DNA of 33,502 nucleotides from Ignavibacteriota bacterium (GTDB taxonomy: Bacteria; Bacteroidota; Ignavibacteria; Kapaibacteriales; UBA2268): positions 1 to 33,502 of the forward strand of contig JACRLY010000043.1 in assembly GCA_016219595.1 (NCBI GenBank). Direction: 5' to 3'. Made by a program: the position numbers and the translations under genes. The notes under the pieces are model-generated. The model was not told where the DNA came from. It was given only the letters and a program-made list of their open reading frames with translations, and did not search any database. Positions 1 to 7,626 of this stretch are shown here, in pieces. Numbering within the stretch: the first letter of the stretch is position 1; each line of letters starts with the position of its first letter.

Positions 1-2
1 AA

Positions 3-140
3 CCGACAATTAATGTAATCCAGCAGGATGTAAGAATGACAAATCAGATAGTAACTGATTTCAATACGAATGCAGACAGCCAAACAAAACGATTAATCGA
101 AGAGTGGACAGATCCGCCACCGGAACCGATAATGGACTAA
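3..140 (+). CDS. Small membrane-anchored peptide, array copy 0 (5' truncated)
   Basis: This is the 3' part (45 codons) of a small gene cut by the left window edge. The readable protein ends in LIEEWTDPPPEPIMD, identical to the ends of the next two genes. It aligns without gaps to the second half of copy 1 at 188-424; both share ADSQ-x-KR just before the constant tail. The missing N-terminus is presumably the same short hydrophobic segment. The stop is TAA at 138-140, and 47 bp separate it from the next start. The family is not one I recognise, and no function is proposed. The array may continue upstream of the window. Confidence 0.7.
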   Translation, partial: PTINVIQQDVRMTNQIVTDFNTNADSQTKRLIEEWTDPPPEPIMD

Positions 141-523
141 AATGAATTTAAAAATGTTGATTTGTTAAAGAAAAAATTGAGGAAAAAATGGAATTAATTA
201 TAGCGATATTATGGTATTTACAGCTTTTAGTGCCAGGTATGACTTACACACAGTCAGACATTGGAAACTTAGTTCATGAAAACAATAAAGCAGTCAATGC
301 AATCAAGAGTGACAAGCAGTGCAAGACGCAGGTAATGGGAGACTTTAAGTCAACAGCAGACAGTCAGTGGAAACGTTTAATCGAAGAGTGGACAGATCCG
401 CCACCGGAACCGATAATGGACTAAAATGAATTTATAAATTGTTGATTTGTTAAAGAAAAAATAGAGGAAAAAATGGAATTAATTATAGCGATATTATGGT
501 ATTTACAGCTTTTGGTACCGGGA
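93..523 (+). repeat. Direct repeats joining gene 3' end, spacer and next gene 5' end
   Basis: Positions 93-238 and 377-523 are near-identical blocks of 146-147 bp. Each covers the last 16 codons of one array gene, the 47-48 bp spacer, and the first 17 codons of the next. The variable cores lie between the blocks. The last 48 bp of copy 2 (662-709) match the 3' part again, but the match stops at the stop codon. Matching extends to synonymous positions and non-coding spacer, which suggests recent duplication or continuing exchange between copies. Confidence 0.75.
188..424 (+). CDS. Small membrane-anchored peptide with variable core, array copy 1
   Basis: A 78-residue protein of unknown function. 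The start MELIIAILWYLQLLVPG looks like a single short membrane segment or uncleaved signal, with almost no cytoplasmic residues before it. A polar core of about 46 residues follows, with one Cys, then the tail LIEEWTDPPPEPIMD. The start is chosen because GAGG sits 5 nt before this ATG. The neighbouring copies have the same length and the same two ends but different cores, so constant length with changing core is the family's rule. By topology, the core and tail would lie outside the cytoplasm; this is inference. It could be an export-linked peptide, a small adhesin or a toxin-like peptide. Nothing in the sequence decides between these. Confidence 0.72.
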   Translation: MELIIAILWYLQLLVPGMTYTQSDIGNLVHENNKAVNAIKSDKQCKTQVMGDFKSTADSQWKRLIEEWTDPPPEPIMD

Positions 524-709
524 GTAAATTATACTCAATCAGATTTGAATGTATTAATGCAAAATAATCAGAAAGCGGTACAGGATATTAGGAAAGATGG
601 AAAGCAATCAAACATGATAATGAATTGTTACAATTCAAATAGTACAAAAAATGTAAGTAATTTGATTGAAGAGTGGACAGATCCGCCACCGGAACCGATA
701 ATGGATTAA
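473..709 (+). CDS. Small membrane-anchored peptide with variable core, array copy 2
   Basis: A 78-residue paralogue of the preceding gene. Its first 17 residues and last 15 residues are identical or nearly so, also at the DNA level. The core differs strongly and is rich in Asn, Ser and Gln, again with a single Cys. The shared core pattern is YTQSD, then N-x-KAV, then I-x-x-D. The ribosome-binding site is GAGG, 5 nt before the ATG, as in copy 1. The 48-bp spacer before it nearly repeats the spacer before copy 1. The stop is TAA at 707-709. Function unknown; the array probably forms one transcription unit. Confidence 0.72.
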   Translation: MELIIAILWYLQLLVPGVNYTQSDLNVLMQNNQKAVQDIRKDGKQSNMIMNCYNSNSTKNVSNLIEEWTDPPPEPIMD

Positions 710-766
710 TTAAATGGCATATTTCTTGCTAAAATTATTTTTATGAAAAAATTAAATGGAGTATAT

Positions 767-1000
767 ATGTTTTTATTTATAGCGATACTTTGGTACCTCC
801 AGGTACTTATTCCGAATAATGCCCACAAGGCTTCTGAAATTAATGCAGTTATCGAAGCAGGTAATAATGCATTAAAAAATAATGTATCAGGTCATGTAAT
901 AAAAATTGAACCTGTACAAAGTTATCTTAAATCAGGCAATCAAATGAGAAACAGGGTAGAACAGTTAGAAGTTGATGATTCTGCTCCTATTTTTGATTAG
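767..1000 (+). CDS. Small membrane-anchored peptide, diverged array copy 3
   Basis: A 77-residue diverged relative of the three genes before it. It keeps the central IAILWYLQ of the hydrophobic N-terminus (MFLFIAILWYLQVLIP) and a related acidic end, DDSAPIFD in place of DPPPEPIMD. An ATG 24 nt upstream (743) is also in frame. I choose 767 because GGAG lies 5 nt before it and because the product then matches its paralogues in length and N-terminus. The core has no Cys. The spacer before it does not resemble the other two spacers, so this copy looks older or less subject to exchange. Function unknown. Confidence 0.68.
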   Translation: MFLFIAILWYLQVLIPNNAHKASEINAVIEAGNNALKNNVSGHVIKIEPVQSYLKSGNQMRNRVEQLEVDDSAPIFD

Positions 1001-1047
1001 TAATACTATACAATAACTTATAAATAAAATTAAAGCATTTAAGCTTA

Positions 1048-1065
1048 AATTGCTATTGGGCAATT
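1048..1065. terminator. Weak hairpin between convergent genes
   Basis: A 6-bp inverted repeat, AATTGC / GCAATT, with a 6-nt loop lies between the end of the peptide array and the convergent end of purA. AT-rich sequence without a clean U-tract follows. Its position suits a bidirectional terminator, but the stem is short. Confidence 0.25.
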
Positions 1066-1091
1066 AAGTAAAAATTTTTATATTTTTATTA

Positions 1092-2399
<1,308 letters not shown>

Positions 2400-2414
2400 T
2401 TTTTTTATAAAAAA

Positions 2415-2452
2415 CAAAAAAAAAGCCCCGGCTTTAAATAAGACCGGAGCTT
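2415..2452 (-). terminator. Rho-independent terminator of the secDF-STAS operon
   Basis: On the minus strand, AAGCTCCGG pairs with CCGGGGCTT (9 bp, one G-U) around a 12-nt loop, followed at once by a run of T. It lies 19 bp past the stop of the STAS gene and before purA, so it should end the secD-secF-STAS transcript. Confidence 0.85.
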
Positions 2453-2470
2453 AGTCCTATTATTCATTTA

Positions 2471-2821
2471 TCAGGAAAATTTATCGTATGCATCCTGAAT
2501 ATTATTATATATCTGAAATACTTTATCAAGATGTGTCATCCGGAGTAAAGACATAACTTTATCAGGCACTGAAGCGAGAACCATCTGTATATTATTTTTT
2601 CTAAGCGAACTCAATCCGCTAACGAGCATTCCTAATCCGGAACTATTCATAACCTGAACTTTGCTTAAATCAATAATGACACTATTTATTCCCTTATCGA
2701 AAGTTTCATATAATTTCGAAGAAAATTCAAGTGCGTCGTTGCCGCCAAGCACCTGTTCATTTAACTCAATACTTGCGGTATCAGGTTTTACTTCAGCTAT
2801 TATTAATGTGTATGCGTTCAT
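2471..2821 (-). CDS. STAS-domain anti-sigma factor antagonist
   Basis: A 116-residue single STAS domain of the SpoIIAA/RsbV type. Such proteins bind and sequester an anti-sigma kinase until phosphorylated on a conserved Ser or Thr. The diagnostic stretch is DLSKVQVMNSSGLGMLV at residues 51-67, with the Ser60-Ser61 pair at the usual phosphorylation site. The preceding strand (INSVIIDLSKV) and the following segment (NNIQMVLASVPDKV) fit the STAS fold. It lies 43 bp downstream of secF, followed by a strong terminator, so it is probably the last gene of the secDF operon. No partner kinase or phosphatase is in the window. The call as anti-sigma antagonist rests on family; other single-STAS regulators are possible. 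Confidence 0.88.
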   Translation of the reverse strand: MNAYTLIIAEVKPDTASIELNEQVLGGNDALEFSSKLYETFDKGINSVIIDLSKVQVMNSSGLGMLVSGLSSLRKNNIQMVLASVPDKVMSLLRMTHLDKVFQIYNNIQDAYDKFS

Positions 2822-2864
2822 TTCAAATATTTTTATTACTAAAATATAAGAATTTATTATTATT

Positions 2865-3815
2865 TCAAACTTTAGCTGTTTTTAATTCCGGCTTTTTATC
2901 CGGTTCATAATCAATCTGTATCTTTTTTACCGAGTGCATATACCATAGTACAAATACACTTGCTATGTAGATAGATGAATATGTACCAGTGATTATTCCT
3001 ATTAGCATAGTAAATGCAAATCCCTGTAGAACGGGTCCACCGAGTAATACGATTGTCAATAATACGAGAACAACGGTTAATACTGTATTGAATGTTCGGC
3101 TCAATGTTTCATTGACACTTACATTGACAAGTTTGAGAAAAGGAATACCTTTCATTTTATCTTTATTTTCACGTATTCTATCGAAGATAATAACTGTATC
3201 ATTTACTGAGAAACCGACTACAGTTAACATAGCCGCAAGTATGGATTGGTTAAATTCCAGGTCAATCCATCCTAATTTATTAACAACAATTACGACGAGA
3301 AATGTCAGTATAACATCATGAACTAATGCAATAACAGCACCGAATCCATAAGTAAATTCGAATCTGAAAGCAATATACAACATGATAGCAATAATAGAAA
3401 TCAAAACAGCCAGGAATGCCTGCCCCCTTAATTCCTTACCGATTTTCGGTCCGATTTTATCTACCTTTAATACAGTAGGTTTATAATCAACCAAATATTT
3501 ATTAAATGCTTCAGTAATTTTAACCTGTGCATTATCTGTTTCTTTAACTCTTACGAGAAACTGGTTTTCTTTACCGAATGATTTTATTTCACTACCCCTG
3601 ATTCCAATTTTATCGACTGCATTTCGGATGACATCGGCATGCAAAGGTTTTGAAAATTGGTAGGCTATTTCAGTACCTCCCTCAAAGTCGATTCCAAATT
3701 CAATACCTATTAAAAATATAGCAAGTATGCCGGCTATATTAATAAGAGTTGATATTGTTACGAAAAATTTTCTTTTACCAACGAAATCTATATTTGTTCC
3801 ATGAAAAAACTGCAT
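2865..3815 (-). CDS. secF: Protein translocase subunit SecF
   Basis: An inner-membrane RND-type subunit that, with SecD, uses the proton-motive force to pull preproteins through SecYEG on the periplasmic side. The protein has 316 residues, a usual length. It starts with a transmembrane segment (residues about 17-37), followed by the FEGGTEI motif and a periplasmic domain. GPKIGKELRGQA then leads into five more membrane segments, including VVGFSVNDTVIIFDRIREN, the conserved proton-path region. secD ends 22 bp upstream, so the two are co-transcribed. The C-terminal tail is short and lysine-rich. Confidence 0.96.
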   Translation of the reverse strand: MQFFHGTNIDFVGKRKFFVTISTLINIAGILAIFLIGIEFGIDFEGGTEIAYQFSKPLHADVIRNAVDKIGIRGSEIKSFGKENQFLVRVKETDNAQVKITEAFNKYLVDYKPTVLKVDKIGPKIGKELRGQAFLAVLISIIAIMLYIAFRFEFTYGFGAVIALVHDVILTFLVVIVVNKLGWIDLEFNQSILAAMLTVVGFSVNDTVIIFDRIRENKDKMKGIPFLKLVNVSVNETLSRTFNTVLTVVLVLLTIVLLGGPVLQGFAFTMLIGIITGTYSSIYIASVFVLWYMHSVKKIQIDYEPDKKPELKTAKV

Positions 3816-3837
3816 TTTCTACCTTTCTTATATATTC

Positions 3838-6017
3838 TTATATGTTAAGTGTCTTTGGCTGACCGAAATTATATGATGTCGCACCCCTGATAAGCGATAT
3901 TTCTATCATTGCTCTTGAAACAACTATCTGTGTAAATAATGTAGCAATGATACCAATCATAAGAGTAAGTGCAAAACCCTGTATAGGTCCTGTACCAAAG
4001 AAGTATAAAATCAAACCTGTTATGAAGGTTGTGATGTTAGAGTCAAGAATAGCGCTTAATGCGTGCTTGAATCCCTCATCTATAGCCGATTTCAAGGACC
4101 TTCCTTTATATAATTCTTCTCTTATTCTTTCGAAAATCAGAACGTTTGCATCAACCGCCATACCGATTGTCAATATAATACCTGAAATTCCGGGAAGTGT
4201 TAAAGTACCTCCGAATGCAGACAGAATTGCAAGTATTAAAATTACATTCAGAATCACTGATATATTTGCAACTAATCCGCCCTTAACATAGTATATGAGC
4301 ATGAAAAATACTACCATCAATAATGCTATACCACTTGCTAATAATCCGCTATTGATTGAATCTTCACCGAGAGAAGGTCCTACAACTCTTTCCTCGATTA
4401 TTTGAACCGGAGCTTTCAAGGCACCGGCTTTCAAAACGATTTCGAGCAATCTTGCTTCTTCAACATTAGCCATACCTGTAATTTGGGAACTGCCTCCTAA
4501 AATTTTGCTCTGAACAGTTGGAGCAGAATATACCTGGTCATCGAGTACGATAGCAATTCTTTTCTTAAGGTTAGCGCCGGTTATTCTTCCCCATTTATCA
4601 GCTCCTTCGGAATTCATCCCCATGAGAACCATAGGCTGATTTGAATTAGGGTCAAAAGTTGCTCTTGCTTCTGTAACATATTCTCCTGTGATTTCAGGCT
4701 CTCTTTTCAATGCGTAAAAATTATATATCTTTTGTTTGCTTTGTTTTTCGACTCTTGGGTCCGGTTTAGCTTCCCTTGCAATTTTCAGGTCAAATGGTAT
4801 CAGAGCCTTTATCTCAGGTCTTGCCATTATATTATTAAATTTCTTCAGAGTCTGTTCGGGTATAATAAAATTATATTCACCTTCAGGATATTGTTCCAAA
4901 GGAAGCGAATAAGCTATAGGCTGAGATCTTCCGCCTCTTCCGTCATCAGTTACATAATATGATTGGAATAATGTAGTAAAAGGATGGTCTTCATAATATC
5001 TTTTACTTTTTTCCTGGTCTGATAAACCGGCATAGGGATCGGAAGTGTCAGCAGCTGGTTTTACACTGTCTGCCGATGCAGTTTTTGCAGTGTCTTTTAT
5101 TTCAGATTTATTATCCTTTTTTGATTTTTTCTTGTCTTTTGTAGCAATATCTTTGGTTGATTTTGCAGAATCCTTATTAGCAAGATTAGAGGAATCCTGA
5201 GTCATAGTGGATGATGCTGCACTAATTGAATCGGGTAACAATCCTTTTGCTCTTTTTGCTTTATCGCTTAAAAGCTTGTCAATTTTAGCAAATGTTTTAA
5301 CAATTTCTTTATTGTTTTTTACGAGATTAAATTCCAGGCGTGCTGTTGTTTGGAGTAATTGTCTCATTTCAACTTCGTTATTAACTCCCGGGAGTTCGAG
5401 CATAATTCTGCGTGAACCCTGTTTCTGAATCGTAGGCTCTGATATTCCGTATTTGTCAATTCTCTGCCTGATTACTTCCTGAGCCTGGTCTATTGCATTT
5501 TCAGAATTATTTTTCAATCTTTCAATAATTTTATCTTCCGAGGCTTCTCTCATATCACCAATATCAAAATATGAAATCAGAGATTTGCCTCTTGGTCTGG
5601 CAATTTTGTTAAAATTATTCAGAAAAATATCGAGGACAGATTCGTCAGTCATCTTTGCTTCCTGGCGGGTTTTATCAATTACCTCACTGAATATATCATC
5701 AACAGATTCTCTTTGTGCTGATTCTTCGATTAATTTTACAATATCACATTCCAGTGTAACATACATACCGCCGCGAAGGTCTAATCCGAGTTTCAGCCTT
5801 TTATTCTTGGCTGATTCAAGGTCCTTGCCGTACTTCTCGTCAAATTTTTCAATTCTGACAAGTGAGTCTGTCGTCGATGTATCTTTTTTAGCCCGGTTGT
5901 ATACTTCCTGTTTTTTTTCTTCAAGCTTGGCTGCATCGTATGTCGGATATAGAAGGATAATAGCAGCGATTATAGGAATTCCTATAATCGCTGCTATTAT
6001 CCTTCTATATCCGACAT
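3838..6017 (-). CDS. secD: Protein translocase subunit SecD, 5' end disrupted
   Basis: The partner of SecF in the Sec holotranslocon. The first in-frame ATG (5766) falls inside the hallmark motif LGLDLRGGMYVTLE, so the real protein starts further upstream. The frame stays open to 6102 and encodes KKKLNYVGYRR, a 20-residue membrane segment ending in LLYPTY, and a charged stretch, as expected of a SecD N-terminus. It has no ATG, GTG or TTG. An ATG at 6017 has an A-rich leader but is one base out of frame; I use it as the likely ancestral start, implying about 727 residues. The rest is normal: periplasmic P1 domain, VGPSLGEDSI, and five membrane segments with GMAVDANVLIFERIREEL. A Lys/Ser/Asp-rich insert is encoded at about 5040-5235. 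The 5' end lies inside a perfect palindrome. Confidence 0.93.
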
Positions 6018-6018
6018 A
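5939..6018. repeat. Perfect 80-bp palindrome inside the secD 5' end
   Basis: Two 40-base arms are exact reverse complements with no spacer. The centre is between 5978 and 5979 in GGAATTCC. The match ends sharply on both sides (5938 G against 6019 A). Because the arms are identical, both strands can be read to give the same hydrophobic peptide containing IIAAIIGIPIIAAII. The sequence could extrude as a loopless cruciform. Confidence 0.97.
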
Positions 6019-6136
6019 ATTTAGTTTTTTTTTATAATAGGTGTAACTATTTCCAATATAATTTGTTATTGCATTATAAGAAAAATTGCATAATTTTATA
6101 AGTTAGATAAAGCTAAAAGACTTGGAGATTTTAGAT

Positions 6137-7255
6137 ATGAAAAAAATAGTTCTGATACTTATTATAATAAATATTTCGGTTGGTCATTTATTTTCTCAAA
6201 AAGCAGAAATAATAGCCGACCATAATTCGTGCAACATTAAATTAATTCCGGTTCAATATATTAACCTTGCCCGAGAAACTTTCCATATTGCTTATGGAAC
6301 TACTGTTCATGGAGATGAGTTGATTAACGGGATGGAATATTTAAGAAGTAAAAATAATTTATTCGATTTTAACTCAAATCCAAATAATCTAACAGTTAAT
6401 GATACAGTTTTCTTTAAAGATTTGTCCAATCCCGAATTTGGTGCTGAGATCAGGAATCATTTAAACTCAAATCCTTCGGTGAATATAATAATGTGGTCTT
6501 GGTGTTGTGTTTTCGATTTTGATTCTTCTGTTTTCAACTCTTATTTCCAGATTATGGATGACCTTGAAAAAGAATTTCCAAATGTTAAATTCATTTACAT
6601 GACAGCACATCTGAATGGAACAGGTATCGATGGTAATGTGAATGTGCGAAATGAATTAATCAGAAAATACTGCAAACAGAATGGGAAAATCCTATACGAT
6701 TTTGCAGATATCGAAAGTTACGATCCTGACGGAAATTATTTTCTCGATAAACGCGGAAATGAATATTGTCAATACTTTATTGGTCTTGAAAAGCGAAACT
6801 GGGCTGAAGAATGGTGCGCAAGGAATCCTCTTGAATGTGAGGATTGTAAATGCTCTGTTACTCATTCTCTCAATTGCAAACAAAAGGGCAGGGCGGTTTG
6901 GTGGCTTCTGGCAAGGCTTGCCGGATGGGATGGGAAACCGGTGACAAATGTTGAAATCAATCAGGACACATGCGGATGTGTGCAATTAAATCCAAGTTAT
7001 CCCAATCCAACTGATGATTTGACTTATTTTAGTTTCAGATTAAAATATACAAGTAAAATATCTCTGCTGATACATGATTTGAAAGGAAATAAAGTTTTAA
7101 CTCTTATAGATAATGAAGAATTTACCGGTGATGAAAATTTTGGAAGGGAATTTACTTTGCCTTTCAGTCTAAAATCGCTACCCGTTGGTATTTATGAATA
7201 TCAGTTAATTACTCCAAATGTGGTTAAATCGAGTAAACTTGTAATTGTAAGATAA
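6137..7255 (+). CDS. T9SS-exported protein, possible SGNH-like hydrolase
   Basis: A 372-residue exported protein. It starts with a clear signal peptide ([21 protein letters not shown]). A domain at about residues 30-270 includes [52 protein letters not shown] and [16 protein letters not shown]. The tail at 283-372 ([13 protein letters not shown]...GIYEYQL) is a T9SS type-A sorting domain. The central motifs resemble an uncharacterised secreted family that I would place near SGNH hydrolases, but I cannot assign catalytic residues. It is Cys-rich around residues 225-250 (C-x3-C-x2-C-x-C), perhaps a metal site or disulphides. I chose the ATG at 6137, with GGAG 9 nt before it, over an in-frame TTG at 6122 that overlaps that GGAG. 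No hairpin terminator was seen after it. Confidence 0.85.
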   Translation: MKKIVLILIIINISVGHLFSQKAEIIADHNSCNIKLIPVQYINLARETFHIAYGTTVHGDELINGMEYLRSKNNLFDFNSNPNNLTVNDTVFFKDLSNPEFGAEIRNHLNSNPSVNIIMWSWCCVFDFDSSVFNSYFQIMDDLEKEFPNVKFIYMTAHLNGTGIDGNVNVRNELIRKYCKQNGKILYDFADIESYDPDGNYFLDKRGNEYCQYFIGLEKRNWAEEWCARNPLECEDCKCSVTHSLNCKQKGRAVWWLLARLAGWDGKPVTNVEINQDTCGCVQLNPSYPNPTDDLTYFSFRLKYTSKISLLIHDLKGNKVLTLIDNEEFTGDENFGREFTLPFSLKSLPVGIYEYQLITPNVVKSSKLVIVR

Positions 7256-7599
7256 ATCGATTTAATTACATTTCTTTTATTTGAAAGAATAAAAAATTTA
7301 AAATAAAATTTTAGAATTAAATAAAATCAATTGTATTATTTTTAAATAAAATTTTCATTTGAATATTACAAATTACAAACTAAGAAAATATATATCAATC
7401 AAATGTAAATCAAATGTCTTTCATCATCAGGGCAGAATAATAAACTCATTTAGAAATTTTATATTTTATTAAAAAGTAATTTAACGAAAAGAAATAAAAT
7501 AATTTTATTACCGTTATGAGTTTTTAACATTAACAATTTCGTTTAGTGTCTCTTTAAAATATAACTTTTGTATATTTGCAATTCGTTTTTTTTTAAAAA
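7256..7599. other. AT-rich intergenic region before topA
   Basis: These 344 bp hold no gene I can support; all frames are broken by frequent stops. The sequence is very AT-rich with several AAATAAAAT-like runs. The only functional signal seen is the TATATTTG box near its right end. No tRNA-like fold or strong hairpin was found by eye. Confidence 0.6.
7571..7578 (+). promoter_or_regulatory. Candidate -7 box for topA (TATATTTG)
   Basis: TATATTTG matches the Bacteroidota -7 consensus TAnnTTTG and lies about 49 bp before the topA ATG. No good TTTG -33 element is seen at the expected distance, so this is a single-element match. Confidence 0.4.
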
Positions 7600-7626
7600 T
7601 TGAAATTATGTAGTTCGGAGAATAAA

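Noticed and set aside
1-1000. Regular repeats of about 285 bp resembling a CRISPR or a diversity-generating retroelement
   Set aside because: Repeats are far longer than CRISPR repeats and are coding. There is no reverse transcriptase, no template repeat, and the core changes are not limited to adenine positions.
5585-6019. Long open frame on the plus strand opposite secD, ending with the same hydrophobic peptide as SecD
   Set aside because: It is antisense to a conserved part of secD. The shared peptide follows from the palindrome and does not indicate a second gene.
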